DNA of 64,000 nt from Microvirga lotononidis (GCF_034627025.1 NZ_CP141049.1:558001-622000), one strand, 5' to 3'. Numbered from the stretch's first letter, positions 8,601 to 18,126 are shown. Notes: generated from the sequence alone by a model not told the origin. Program-made: numbers and translations.

Positions 8601-11568
8601 CCGCTTCGAGGAAAGGTGAGCGTGGATTCCGCAGCGGACGGAAGTGCCCGGTAAGAGGCTCGGTCGGCCAGACATAGTCCCCATTGAAGCTGATGTGCTC
8701 CCAGCCGAGCGGTGCGATATGGGCCAGGAGCTCATCCGGCAGGTGCTCGCCACCGGCGCGGCGCTCGTCAACGGCTCGGCTGAGATAAACCGTGTTCCAG
8801 AGGATGATGGCCGCGATCGTCAGGTTGAGCCCAGAGGCGCGGTAGCGCTGGTTCTCAAAGGTTCGGTCCCGGAGCTCGCCATGGCGATGGAAGAACAGAG
8901 CTCGAGCCAAAGCGTTACGAGCCTCGCCCTTGTTGAGACCAGCATTGGTGCGCCGGCGCAGGGCTGGGTCTGAGATCCAGTCCAACGTAAACAATGTGCG
9001 TTCCAAACGACCGATCTCGCGGAGAGCTTTCGCGAGAGCGTTCTGGCGTGGGTAGGCGGCGAGCCGACGCATCAGCGTCGAGGGTGCAACCGTGCCTGCC
9101 CGGATTGAGACCGCCATTCGCAAGACTTCGTCCCAGTTCTCCCTGATGCACTGGAGGTTGATTGAACCTCCAATCATCGCGCCGAGGCTGCTGTAATCAG
9201 CCCGGTCGCCGGCGACATAGAGGCGGCGATCGGCAAGATCCCGGATCCGTGGAGCAAACCGGAAGCCGAGAAGATGGCACAGGCCAAACACGTGCTCGGT
9301 AACGCCGCCGGTATCGGTGTAGTGCTCCCGGATCGCGAGCGTGCTCTCGTGATGCAATAGGCCGTCCAGAACATGGAGTGCTTCGCTGGCGTTGGCGGCA
9401 ATCACCTGAGTGTGGAAAGGCGCGAACCGATCGGAGATGAACGTGTAGAACTTCGCTCCCGGCTCCGAGCCGTAGCGGGCATTGTGATCGGCGCGGCCTT
9501 GCCCATGCCCACCGGCTCGGAAGAACTGCCCATCCGAGGATGAAGTGGCACCATCACCCCAGACGACAGTGAAGGGCTGAGCATGGATGGCATTGACCAG
9601 GGCAGCCAGGCCGGCTTGATACGTCTCGTCCCGGATATGCCACTCCGCCGTCCAGAGCAGATGAGAATGGCTGAAGAGGCCGGAGCTTCGCGCCATCCGC
9701 GCCAGTCCCAGATTGGTCGCATCCGCCAGAATGGCCGTCTTGAGCGCGACTGGATTCTCCGGAGGCGCCCCGGATCGAAGATGGCTGAACCGGTCCGCAA
9801 AATTCGTCCAGCCGTGGACCTCGGCGAGAAGGTCTGTGATCCGCAGGCGGGGAAGCATGCTGTAGAGCCGCCGGGCGATATCATCAGCACCACTATTGTG
9901 CTGGCGGATCGGGCTGATCGAAAGCCCGGTCGATGAGATGACCGCCTCAGAGAGTTCGCCGGCCTCAGCCTGCGCTCCAACCTCGCGAAGCCGCCGATCC
10001 AGCGTGGCACAGCGCTCCTCACGCCAAGCCTGGAAGCTGTCAGGGATCGCAAGACCAAGTTCACCACTCTGACGACGGGTGGCAAATGCAGTTTGAGGCA
10101 ACAGGAAGTCGTCGAACGCCCGGTAGGACCGGCTCCCTTCCACCCAGACATCGCCAGCCCGCAGCCGGTCCCGAAGGGCGACGATGACACCGATCTCCCA
10201 GGTCCGCCGGTCGACAGAGGCGCCTTTCCCAACGAGTTTTCGCCAGGCAGGTGTCATAAAGGCGGTCGGGACTCGAGCCGGGAGCCTGCGCTGGCCGGAG
10301 GCGTAAAGGGTCCGCAGGAGTTCGACTGCGGTAAGCAGGGGATCTGATGCCTTCCACGAATGGAACGTGAAGGTCCGAAGGATCATTTTGCCAACCCGGT
10401 GAATGCCGGGATAGTGGTCAATGACCTCCGCCATGTTATCCTGCCGGGTGTCTCCTATCGTCTGATCAATCTCACCCACCAACGTCTCAAGCCCGCGCCA
10501 GCCGATGGTTTGCTCGACCGCCATAAGCGGATCGGCTCCTCTCGCCCGAGCTTTCAGCATGGCCTTGGCCATATCGATCAGCGCCCGGGCGGCACTGTCA
10601 ATTGTCTTCGCTCGGCTAACAACCTGCTCCTTGTGCTGGCGATCGGCCTTGCGGAACACGCTGCCAATCATCTTGTCGAACATCGTGATTGCAGCATCGG
10701 TCAGCTCGGCTTCCATCTCGCGGGCGAAGACCACCAGAGATGCAAGCCGCCGCTCACTTTCCAGACGAGACAGATGCTGAGCGCTGAGGATGGCTGTCTC
10801 CCGGGCAATCCCCGCGTAGCGGGCCCGGTGAACGCGCCGCTCGCGATCCGGCTCGACGCCCAGCGAGCGTACGACCCCTAGTCGCTCCACAATCGAGGCG
10901 AGATTCTTCTGAGTTGGCGCCTCTGGCCAATCCCGGAGCCAGGCCAGAGGCGTCCTCCTTTGGTCCTCAGCCACCTCGATCAGATCATTCAGCCTCGCTC
11001 TGACAGTGGAGGTCAGGCCATCAACCAATGATCGATAGGCCCGCTTACGGACTTGCGCGCGAGCTGTGAGGGCAATCCGCTCGAGTTCTGTGGCAGCAGG
11101 TAGGACAACAAGGTTTTCTCGCAGATATGAGACCATGGCGCCAACGATGGCGTCGCCGCGATCGGTCCCGATCGCCTCTTCGCGGGCAATCCGCGTGATC
11201 GTTGGCTCGTCATCATGCCGGAAGGGCCGCAAGCCGAGATAAGCGTAGAGTTCGTTCAGGTGCTCCCAGCGAGTTGCTTCACGCTGCCCGTAAACCAGGA
11301 AGGCAGATGGGTTGACCTGGAGTTGATGGGCAATGAAGGCCAGCATGTCCTTGGGAGGCATTTCCGACGGACTGAGTACGCGGCCAGGGTAGCGCAGGTA
11401 GGCGAGATGGACGGCAAAGCCGAGCCGGTTTGCATCCCGGCGTCTTTGCCGGATCAGCGCCAGATCTTCCATCGAGAACGTGTAATGGCGAACGATTGAG
11501 GCGACATCTGACGGTGGGTCGAACAGCGTGGCGCGGGATTGCGGAGAGAGGATTTCGTGCTTCTTCAT
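8596..11568 (-). CDS. tnpA: Tn3-family transposase TnpA
   Basis: The protein has 990 residues from the ATG at 11568 (MKKHEILSPQ), the usual size for Tn3 TnpA. The N-terminal region (DUF4158-like, MLAFIAHQLQVNPSAF near residue 80) binds the terminal repeats. The C-terminal half holds the DDE catalytic domain of the family, with the typical GRADHNARYGSEPG and ending at LGWEHISFNGDYVW. It catalyses replicative transposition. The stop codon lies inside the left terminal repeat. The frame is intact, so the element may still be active. An upstream in-frame start at 11607 is possible but less typical. Confidence 0.93.
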   Translation of the reverse strand: MKKHEILSPQSRATLFDPPSDVASIVRHYTFSMEDLALIRQRRRDANRLGFAVHLAYLRYPGRVLSPSEMPPKDMLAFIAHQLQVNPSAFLVYGQREATRWEHLNELYAYLGLRPFRHDDEPTITRIAREEAIGTDRGDAIVGAMVSYLRENLVVLPAATELERIALTARAQVRKRAYRSLVDGLTSTVRARLNDLIEVAEDQRRTPLAWLRDWPEAPTQKNLASIVERLGVVRSLGVEPDRERRVHRARYAGIARETAILSAQHLSRLESERRLASLVVFAREMEAELTDAAITMFDKMIGSVFRKADRQHKEQVVSRAKTIDSAARALIDMAKAMLKARARGADPLMAVEQTIGWRGLETLVGEIDQTIGDTRQDNMAEVIDHYPGIHRVGKMILRTFTFHSWKASDPLLTAVELLRTLYASGQRRLPARVPTAFMTPAWRKLVGKGASVDRRTWEIGVIVALRDRLRAGDVWVEGSRSYRAFDDFLLPQTAFATRRQSGELGLAIPDSFQAWREERCATLDRRLREVGAQAEAGELSEAVISSTGLSISPIRQHNSGADDIARRLYSMLPRLRITDLLAEVHGWTNFADRFSHLRSGAPPENPVALKTAILADATNLGLARMARSSGLFSHSHLLWTAEWHIRDETYQAGLAALVNAIHAQPFTVVWGDGATSSSDGQFFRAGGHGQGRADHNARYGSEPGAKFYTFISDRFAPFHTQVIAANASEALHVLDGLLHHESTLAIREHYTDTGGVTEHVFGLCHLLGFRFAPRIRDLADRRLYVAGDRADYSSLGAMIGGSINLQCIRENWDEVLRMAVSIRAGTVAPSTLMRRLAAYPRQNALAKALREIGRLERTLFTLDWISDPALRRRTNAGLNKGEARNALARALFFHRHGELRDRTFENQRYRASGLNLTIAAIILWNTVYLSRAVDERRAGGEHLPDELLAHIAPLGWEHISFNGDYVWPTEPLTGHFRPLRNPRSPFLEAA

Positions 11569-11777
11569 GGCGGGCGAGTCGGGTGACAAGGCCTCGCCGT
11601 GTTGCACATTCCTGTTGCCAAACCGCTTCTATCAAGCCGAGCTCGCGCAAGAGACTTTCACACGGATCATGTGTTTCAACGTTGCAGATGCACAGGACGA
11701 ACTCTGCCAATCACCCATCTGCTCAGAGCACTGGATGCCTGCTGAATGTCCTATGCAGCCTGTGACGCTCCCAAACT

Positions 11778-11815
11778 CTTAGCGTAGGATTCCGGGAAGA
11801 TTCTGCGATGACCCC
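11778..11815. repeat. Tn3-family right terminal inverted repeat
   Basis: 38 bp, the exact inverted copy of 8563-8600. It directly abuts a truncated IS630-type transposase reading frame. Confidence 0.93.
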
Positions 11816-12043
11816 GGCCAGGCCGGAAAGACCTTCCGCCTGATAACGCGCTAACCAGCGCCGCACCGTCTCCTCGTGCTGGCGCACGATACCAGCGATC
11901 TCGGCCGCAACCAGATGACGCTCGGCCGAGAGCAGGATCATCAGGGCACGAATGCGCACCCGCGGATCAGGACTGATGTGATAAAGCTGATCAAGCTCGC
12001 TCAGCTGCTCTGGGCTAAGCGCATCCAGGCAAATGGGGTGCAT
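11816..12043 (-). pseudogene. IS630-type transposase, N-terminal helix-turn-helix fragment
   Basis: From the ATG at 12043 the frame gives ~75 residues (MHPICLDALSPEQL...), with a helix-turn-helix (VAAEIAGIVRQHEETVRRWLARY). Homology stops at GLSGLAG exactly where the Tn3 right repeat begins. The catalytic part is gone, so the Tn3 element or an associated deletion removed it. The fragment is related to, but clearly different from, the complete IS630 next to it. Confidence 0.75.
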
Positions 12044-12103
12044 GGCGGCCTCCCGGCTGCTCCCACACCCCAACATACCACAGAACTTCCAACGCTGTAC
12101 TTA

Positions 12104-13302
12104 GTGGTGCATCCGGCATGTTCAGGGGGTATAATCGCGGCTTGCTGGCCTGCGGGCGGGAGGTGACCCATGACACCGATCTGCTTACGGGATTTGACCG
12201 TTGAGGAGTGTGCACGGGTCCAGACTTTGGCTCACGCGCGCACCGCTCCGGCTCAGATGGTGCAACGGGCTCAAATCATCTGGCGCGCCCGTCACGGCGA
12301 GAGCGCATCCGCCATTGCCTCTCGCCTGGGCCTGGATGTCGAGACGGTGCGAAGGCGCATCCACCGCTTCAATGCAGAAGGAGTGGAGGCCCTGAAGGAT
12401 CGGCATCGCTCCGGCCGCCCGCCCACCTATCCGCCTGAGCAAGCCGCCACCGTGATCGCCACGGCGCTGATCAAGCCAGAGACGCTCGGGCTGCCGTTTG
12501 CCGCCTGGACGCTCGACCGACTGGCCGCCTACCTGCACGAGGTCAAAGGCATTGCGATGCAGCGCAGCCGCATCGACGAGATCCTGCTCCAGGAGGGCTT
12601 GCGCTGGCACAAGCATGAGACCTGGTTCGGCGAGCGGGTCGATCCGGCCTTCGCGGAAAAAAGGGGGCGATCGAAACGCTCTACACCGCACCGCCTGCGG
12701 GCAGTTGGGTAGTCTGTCTCGACGAAATGGGACCGGTGAGCGCGAAGAGCTATGCCGGCCATGCCCTGGTGCAGAACCGGACGCGACCAGCCGAGCGGGC
12801 GAGACAGGAGATCGACTACGGCCGGCGCGCCAAGGGCTACATCTTCGGGGCGTTTCGCCCTGCGACGGGTGAGGCCTTCACCCATCCCTATCCCGGACGC
12901 GGCGGCACGCACTGGGCCGACTTTCTCGACCACGTTGAGAACTGGATCCCGCGCACGACCCAGCGGATCTACGCGATCATGGATAATCTGAGCTCCCACC
13001 GCACCACCGACGTGCTGCTGTTCCTGCTGGCGCATCCGCGTTGGGAGATGGTGTTCCAGCCCAAGTACGCGGCTTATCTCAACCTGATCGAGCCCTGGTG
13101 GAAAATCCTGCGCTCCCTCGCATTAGCGGGTCGGCGCTTCGAGAGCTGGGAGGAGATCGTCGATGCGGTTCACTGCTCTACAGTCTACTGGAATGCACAC
13201 CGCCATCCCTTTGTCTGGGGCAAACGCCGTCGGCATCGGCCTCGCCGCTCGCCCGGCATTGCCCTCCTGCCGAAGGCGGCATGACTTACCGGATGCACCA
13301 CT
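12104..13302. mobile_element. IS630-family element A
   Basis: A 13-bp perfect inverted repeat (GTGGTGCATCCGG at 12104-12116 and its complement at 13289-13301) bounds the element. TA dinucleotides lie at both ends (12102-12103, 13303-13304), as expected from IS630 TA targeting. Length is about 1.2 kb with one frameshifted transposase. Confidence 0.82.
12170..13284 (+). CDS. IS630-family transposase, two frames joined by -1 shift
   Basis: The first frame (12170-12712) encodes the helix-turn-helix domains. The second, -1 relative to it, ends at 13284 and carries the DDE domain: D in VCLDEMG, D in IMDNLSSHRT, E in YLNLIEPWWK. The two overlap at an A-rich slippery stretch (AAAAAAGGGGG near 12657), where a -1 shift gives FAEKKGAIETLY and a continuous protein of ~370 residues. 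Programmed -1 shifting at A-runs is known for IS630 elements, so it may be functional rather than broken. Confidence 0.85.
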
Positions 13303-13354
13303 TAGGTGGAAAGGCCCAGAGACAAGACCAATTGCGCTACAAGGTATCGACTAT

Positions 13355-13624
13355 ATGACGAAACCAACCATGCAAGTCGAAGACGAGACTGGAGACACTG
13401 GTCAGGCCAGCACGCCTCACCTCGATAGGCTTGAAAAGTTGGCTCATGCGGCAGCCACCGCGGCCCAGGCGAAGCAATGGCGGGCACACAAGAACGGCAT
13501 GCAGCAGCAGGATGAACCCTCAGACGTGCGCAACCTCAGTCATGATGCGCAAGCGAGAGCCCGCGCCGAAGAAGCGATGCGCCTGATGATGGCGAAGCCA
13601 CAAAGCAAACGCCGGAGCCGGTGA
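13355..13624 (+). CDS. Small hypothetical protein
   Basis: 89 residues from the ATG at 13355, just outside IS630 element A. The product is hydrophilic and rich in Ala, Gln, Glu and Arg (HLDRLEKLAHAAATAAQAKQW), probably helical, with a basic end (KPQSKRRSR). There is no signal peptide or membrane segment, and the family was not recognised. The insertion may have removed its native promoter. Confidence 0.4.
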   Translation: MTKPTMQVEDETGDTGQASTPHLDRLEKLAHAAATAAQAKQWRAHKNGMQQQDEPSDVRNLSHDAQARARAEEAMRLMMAKPQSKRRSR

Positions 13625-13795
13625 CGATCAGTTTGGCATCAATCATCGTGGGCAGCTCCATAACCATTCCAAAGCAGGCATTGATTGCGGTCGTCCTCTA
13701 GGATGTTTGAATTGAGAGTCTGTTGGGCTCGCGCTCACCATGGTCGCGCCACGTCGCCCCGAGATGGCGGACCATCACAACAAAGGAGTATCAAA

Positions 13796-14056
13796 ATGGC
13801 AGATAAGAAGCCAAATCCGGCGCTGATGAAGCCGGTTCAGCCCTCGAATGAACTCGTGGCGGTGGTCGGGTCCTCGCCACTGCCCCGTACGGAAGTGGTG
13901 AGCAAAGTGTGGGATTACATCAAGTCCAACAATTTGCAGAACCCTGAAAACAAACGGGAACTCCTCGCGGATGAGAAGCTTCAGGCTGTATTCGACGGCA
14001 AGAGCAAGGTCAGCATGTTCGAGATGAACAAGCACTTCGCTCAGCATCTCTCCTGA
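13796..14056 (+). CDS. SWIB/MDM2-domain protein
   Basis: 86 residues. The start at 13796 is set by the AAAGGAGT site 9 bases upstream. Almost the whole protein is a SWIB domain: PSNELVAVVGSSPLPRTEVVSKVWDYIKSN, then LQNPENKRELLADEKL and VSMFEMNKHFAQHL. SWIB domains are best known from eukaryotic chromatin remodellers. Bacterial single-domain versions occur in chlamydiae and alphaproteobacteria and are presumed to act in DNA topology or regulation. It converges with an H1-like HU gene, sharing a terminator. Confidence 0.88.
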   Translation: MADKKPNPALMKPVQPSNELVAVVGSSPLPRTEVVSKVWDYIKSNNLQNPENKRELLADEKLQAVFDGKSKVSMFEMNKHFAQHLS

Positions 14057-14073
14057 GCAGACGCAACAACAGG

Positions 14074-14103
14074 CCCACCCCGCCAGCGTGCCGGCGGAGT
14101 GGG
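14074..14103. terminator. Bidirectional hairpin between SWIB and HU genes
   Basis: CCCACCCCGCC (14074-14084) pairs with GGCGGAGTGGG (14093-14103) with one mismatch and an 8-nt loop. It lies between two convergent stop codons, so it can serve both genes. Confidence 0.6.
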
Positions 14104-14135
14104 TGTCGCTTCAGCCATCCGCTTCCAGCTAATGG

Positions 14136-14606
14136 CTAGACAGCCTCCTTGAGCTCCTTCGCGGGCCGAAAGGCGATCTTCTTGGAGGCTTTGATCTTGA
14201 TCGGCTCGCCGGTCTGCGGGTTGCGACCGGTGCGGGCGGCGCGCTTGCGCACCTGAAGAATGCCGAGACCGCTCAGGCGGATCTTGTCGCCCTTCTTCAA
14301 GCTCTTGGCGATCATCTCGATCACTTGCGTCAGCATTTCGTTGGCCTGGCGCTTGGGAAGCTCGTGCACTTCCGACAGTTGCTCGGCAATGTGGCGCAGG
14401 GTCAGGATCGCGCCAGCTGAGGTGCCAGTGGATTTCTTTGCGACCTTGGGGGCTGCCTTGGCTGACGCCTTCGGTGCTGCGGCCTTCGTAGGCCTCTTGG
14501 CAACGGCGTCGGCAGTTTTGGCCGTCTTAGTCGGTTCTGCTTTCGATGCGGCCGCTTTGCGGGCCGGCGCCTTCTTGGCTGTCGTCTTGGTTGCTGCTTT
14601 CGCCAT
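14136..14606 (-). CDS. HU-family DNA-binding protein with Lys/Ala-rich histone-H1-like tail
   Basis: 156 residues. Residues ~1-60 are a low-complexity Lys/Ala/Pro/Thr tail (AKTADAVAKRPTKAAAPK type), similar to the tails of histone H1 and of extended bacterial HU proteins. Residues ~66-156 form an HU fold: dimerisation helices, then GDKIRLSGLGILQVRKRAARTGRNPQTGEPIKIKASKK, which includes the DNA-bending arm with its conserved NP. It should compact or bend DNA; the tail would add nonspecific binding and stress protection. It faces a SWIB gene across a shared terminator. Confidence 0.93.
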   Translation of the reverse strand: MAKAATKTTAKKAPARKAAASKAEPTKTAKTADAVAKRPTKAAAPKASAKAAPKVAKKSTGTSAGAILTLRHIAEQLSEVHELPKRQANEMLTQVIEMIAKSLKKGDKIRLSGLGILQVRKRAARTGRNPQTGEPIKIKASKKIAFRPAKELKEAV

Positions 14607-14860
14607 GGGTGAGATCCTTCTGATGCGCGAGCAATCTTGCAGTCAGTCGATGGGCAAAGGGTTTGCCGCCCAAGATTGAAATCACCAGAAGGCCGCAGCC
14701 TCAATAGCCATGACGGAACGAATTCACAGGATCTTGGGCCAGCACAGGATCCCGTGACTGATTGCGCAACAGGACAAAACGGACGAGCAACTCCTGTGAC
14801 GGGAAGCGCAGGCGACTGGGTTCCGGCCCATTGAGGACTGAAGTGGAACCCGGGCTTGGA

Positions 14861-15232
14861 TCAGGCGGCAAGAAAGAGCTCGTTCTGTCGCCAAGCGGCG
14901 CAAACTCGTCGTCCATTCGGGCGTGCGGTCGCGATGCGCTCCTGGAAGCGGACTTGGGCTTCCTTGAGCAGACGGCGTTTTCGGGCGAAGGGCTGAGAGG
15001 CCCTGGCGGTGTCGTTCACAACAGCCGCAGCCGCCGCGTACAAATCAGTTGTTGCGGCATCCAGGCCAGGATCTCGCTCGAACAACACCACAAGGCTCGC
15101 CAGGTGCTGTCTGAGGAGCGTCTGCAGTTCGCGGAGGTAGGGTAGCTCTCCTCCGAACTCGATGGCCTTCACAGTTGGCGAGATCAGGGCCAACTTCTCT
15201 TCAATTGTGTCGGTGAGTCGTAGCTCCGCCAT
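14861..15232 (-). CDS. Hypothetical protein
   Basis: 123 residues from the ATG at 15232 (MAELRLTDTIEEK). An in-frame upstream start at 15292 exists but lacks support. The sequence is largely helical (LPYLRELQTLLRQHLASLVVLFERDPG) and its basic C-terminus is Arg-rich. No family was recognised and no membrane segment is visible. The upstream 550 bases hold no other convincing gene. Confidence 0.4.
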   Translation of the reverse strand: MAELRLTDTIEEKLALISPTVKAIEFGGELPYLRELQTLLRQHLASLVVLFERDPGLDAATTDLYAAAAAVVNDTARASQPFARKRRLLKEAQVRFQERIATARPNGRRVCAAWRQNELFLAA

Positions 15233-15777
15233 GAGCAACCGTCTCCAGGTCAGAGGAAGCCCGCCCAGCCCTTGAAGCACGTAGGAAAGCATGCGCCTTC
15301 ATGGTTAACCAACGGTTTCAAGCGAGAAAGGAAGGCGGCACCACAAAGGCTTGGCGCCAATTCATCGCACTGTGCTCAGGCACACTTGCCTGAGCATGGT
15401 CTGCAATCATCTTCCTCGGACGGTACCGACGCCTATCATATGCGCCCTCGTAGGAGGTCTGGTGCTCGGCCTTCAGCCAGGGTGCTCCCATATCGACAGC
15501 TGTTGACGCTGATCAGGCGCTGGGTAGGATGGCGGTATGGTGTTGCAACCGGCATCGCACGCGCCCCGACTGGAGTTTGGAAAAGGCTTCAGTTGGGGCG
15601 TTCTCAGTCCGACAAGTCGCGATGGCGCCACAGATCGGAGTAAGGAAACGGGCTCCACAGAGACGCTAATTGTTTGGTGGCGGAACGTTGTTGGGATCAG
15701 GTGCGTTGGGCGATTGAGAACTATACTTGGCGCTTCGATGGCTCGCGGCGGCCGCCGCGTCCTTGGTGGAGGATCTG
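15233..15777. other. Gene-poor stretch before the IS481 transposase
   Basis: About 545 bases with only short, biased frames that look like noise. The left end of the IS481 element should fall here; TGTTGGGATCAGG near 15689 is a weak candidate for it. Confidence 0.35.
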
Positions 15778-16764
15778 ATGCACTCCCTTCATCCGCAAGC
15801 CCGCACCACCCCAGCTGTTCGCCAGGAGATCGCCCGCTCGCGCGAGCCCACCGGCGTGCTGGCGCAGCGCTTCAGCGTCAGCACCGAGACCATCCGCAAA
15901 TGGCGCAAACGTGGGGCGCAGGACTGCCAGGACCACTCCAGCCGGCCGCACAAGCTGCCGTGGAAGGCCACGGACGAGGAGCGGGCGATCGTCTGTGCCC
16001 TGCGCCAGGCCACTGGCTTTCCGCTCGATGACCTGACCTTTATCGTCACGCACTTCCTGCCGCATCTCAACCGCGATGCCGTCTACCGCATCCTCAAGGC
16101 GGAAGGTCTGGGCCGCCTGCCGCCGGCGCAGCAGCGCAAGCGCAAGAGCGGCACGTTCAAGGACTACGATCTCGGCTTCATCCACATGGACATCAAACAC
16201 CTGCCGAAGCTGCGGACCGCCAATGGCGAGAGCCGCAAGCGCTTTCTCTATGTCGCCATCGACCGCTGCTCGCGCTGGGTGCACCTGGCGGTCAAAGACG
16301 ACGAGCTGACCACCAGCGCGGTCGCTTTCCTGACCGAGGCGGTGCGCGCCTTCCCGTTCAAGATCACACACGTGCTGACCGATCGCGGCTCGTGCTTCAC
16401 CGCCGATGGCTTCGAGGACGCCTGCCGGAAGCTGAAGGTGGAGCATCGCACGACCAAGCCGTACACGCCGCAAACCAACGGTCTCGTGGAGCGCTTCAAC
16501 GGCCGCGTTCAGCGCGAGGTGCTGGGCATTACCATCGACAGCCACCGGGATCTGGAGACGCTGCTCAAGGGCTTCAACCAAGCCTACAACCGGAGACGTC
16601 AGCGCGTGCTCAAGGGGCGAACACCAGATGAGGTCGTGCACAGCCGCCTGGTTGCTGAGCCCAAGCTGGCCAACCGGCGCTACAAGCCACCCGATTCAGA
16701 CGCGTTGCCGCCCGCCCTCCAGGTCGTTGCTGACGCCAAGGAGGTCTCGCATCCAGACAACTAA
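15778..16764 (+). CDS. IS481-family transposase
   Basis: 328 residues from the ATG at 15778. The N-terminal helix-turn-helix (VLAQRFSVSTETIRKWRKR) is followed by an integrase-type catalytic core: D in FIHMDIKHLPKL, D in VLTDRGSCF, and E in GLVERFNGRVQREVL. This order and spacing fit IS481. The stop codon (TAA, 16762-16764) coincides with the CTAA target duplicated by the IS701 insertion. If the inner elements are removed, the codon would read TAG from the base following the second IS630, so the frame was probably complete before insertion. Confidence 0.9.
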   Translation: MHSLHPQARTTPAVRQEIARSREPTGVLAQRFSVSTETIRKWRKRGAQDCQDHSSRPHKLPWKATDEERAIVCALRQATGFPLDDLTFIVTHFLPHLNRDAVYRILKAEGLGRLPPAQQRKRKSGTFKDYDLGFIHMDIKHLPKLRTANGESRKRFLYVAIDRCSRWVHLAVKDDELTTSAVAFLTEAVRAFPFKITHVLTDRGSCFTADGFEDACRKLKVEHRTTKPYTPQTNGLVERFNGRVQREVLGITIDSHRDLETLLKGFNQAYNRRRQRVLKGRTPDEVVHSRLVAEPKLANRRYKPPDSDALPPALQVVADAKEVSHPDN

Positions 16765-18123
16765 TACTACAGCCGGGTTTCACGTCGGCGTCGGGTGCGC
16801 TTGCGCCAGTGACATTCGCAAGCGCGCTGCTGATGCCGCCGGCGCCAGACCGACCAATGCTCGACGGCCTCAACCGAAGGCGGCTGCTCCCACACCAAGT
16901 GCCAGAGCAGACGCCGCACCTCCGGCACGGTGAGCGGCAACAGCCCCGCGGCTTGCGCGACGGGGGCTTCTCCCCCCGATGGCGTGCCGGCGCACCACAG
17001 TGAGATAGGCATGTGCCAGCATCGATAATGTGATGTGTCGGTGCCAGCCCGTCCACGAGCGGACCTCGTACTCGTCCAGACCGGTCTCGCCCTTGGCTTC
17101 CTCAAAGCAGCTCTCGATCCGCCAGCGCTGGCCCGCAATCCGCACCAGTTCGGCCAGCGCCGTCTCCTCCGGCGAACGGGTGAGATAGAACGTGAACTGA
17201 TAGGGGCGTCCCTTCCGGCGCCGGATCAGCAGCCCGGTCTTCCAGCCCGGCACCGGCGGTGTGCGATACGGCAGATAGGCCCAGTCATACAGCCGCGGGC
17301 CCTTGGCCCCATCACCCGCACTCAGGCGTTTCCAGCCCCGGGCCGGCACATCCTCAAGCCAGTCCTCAACGTGCTTAAGCCCGAGCCGCTGGGCCGAGGT
17401 CACGGCCAGCACGTAGCCGCGCCCGTGCGCCTCGATCAAGCGCCGCGTCTGATGGTCGGCGCCGTACACGCAGTCGCCGGCCACCCACCGGCAGGGCACG
17501 CCGGCCGCAAAGGCCCGCTTCAACATCGCTTGCCCGAGCTTCGGCTTGGTGGTGAAGCCGATCTCCTCCGGCACGCCTGCTTCCGCGCGCCGGGCCGCAT
17601 CGAAGGCCCAGGTCTCGGGCAGGTACAGCGCCCGGTCGATCAGCGCATGGCCATGCCGGCTGGCATAGGCGAGGAATACTCCAATCTGGCTGTTCTCGAT
17701 GCGGCCGGCGGTGCCGGAGTACTGGCGTTTGACGCCGGCCGACTTGTCGCCCTTCTTGAGAAAGCCGGTCTCATCCAGCACCAGCACGGCGTCAGGATCG
17801 CCGAGATGCTCGACCACATAAGCCTGCAGGTCGTCGCGGACCGCATCGGCATCCCAGTGCATGCGTGACAGGAAATCCTGCACGCCATCGGGGCTGGCAT
17901 CGCCTGCGGCTTCCGCCAGGTGCCAGCCGTTCTTGCGCTCGAGCGGCGCAAGCAGGCCCTGCAAATAGGCGCGGGCTCGTCGGCGCGGCTCGACCCGGCT
18001 GAACCGGGGAGCAAGGCGGCTGCACAGATCATCCAACTGATCGGCCCAACGATGGACCTCGCTTGTGCGCGTCATGGCCTGACACCTCCGTGTCAAAGAC
18101 AACGCACAAACCCGGCTGTAGTA
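16765..18123. mobile_element. IS701-family element with 4-bp target duplication
   Basis: A 16-bp inverted repeat TACTACAGCCGGGTTT (16765-16780) recurs inverted at 18108-18123. CTAA flanks both sides (16761-16764 and 18124-18127), as expected for IS701 target duplication at CTAG-like sites. The 1359-bp element carries one intact transposase and sits exactly between the IS481 gene and the next IS630. Confidence 0.92.
16870..18075 (-). CDS. IS701-family transposase
   Basis: 401 residues from the ATG at 18075 (MTRTSEVHRW). The DDE residues are visible: D in VLVLDETGFLKKG, D in CRWVAGDCVYG, and E in TGLDEYEVRSWTGWHRHI. The frame is intact and flanked by clean repeats and a target duplication, so this is a recent and possibly active insertion. 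The family copies itself by cut-and-paste. Confidence 0.92.
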   Translation of the reverse strand: MTRTSEVHRWADQLDDLCSRLAPRFSRVEPRRRARAYLQGLLAPLERKNGWHLAEAAGDASPDGVQDFLSRMHWDADAVRDDLQAYVVEHLGDPDAVLVLDETGFLKKGDKSAGVKRQYSGTAGRIENSQIGVFLAYASRHGHALIDRALYLPETWAFDAARRAEAGVPEEIGFTTKPKLGQAMLKRAFAAGVPCRWVAGDCVYGADHQTRRLIEAHGRGYVLAVTSAQRLGLKHVEDWLEDVPARGWKRLSAGDGAKGPRLYDWAYLPYRTPPVPGWKTGLLIRRRKGRPYQFTFYLTRSPEETALAELVRIAGQRWRIESCFEEAKGETGLDEYEVRSWTGWHRHITLSMLAHAYLTVVRRHAIGGRSPRRASRGAVAAHRAGGAASALALGVGAAAFG

Positions 18124-18126
18124 CTA

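Larger units (their letters stand above)
8563..11815. mobile_element. Tn3-family insertion element with only tnpA
   Basis: Two perfect 38-bp inverted repeats bound a 3253-bp unit: 8563-8600 and 11778-11815. They begin GGGGTC and end TAAG, the usual Tn3-family pattern. The only gene is tnpA; no resolvase, res site or cargo is visible in the remaining ~210 bp. The five bases outside each end differ (TGTTG and GGCCA), so there is no target duplication. That suggests a deletion or recombination after insertion. Confidence 0.92.

Noticed and set aside
8563..11815. Resolvase or passenger genes in the Tn3-family element
   Set aside because: Only ~210 bp lie between the tnpA start and the right repeat, with no serine-recombinase motif or res-like site.
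15721..16641. 306-codon minus-strand frame
   Set aside because: Antisense to the IS481 transposase, which has all catalytic residues.
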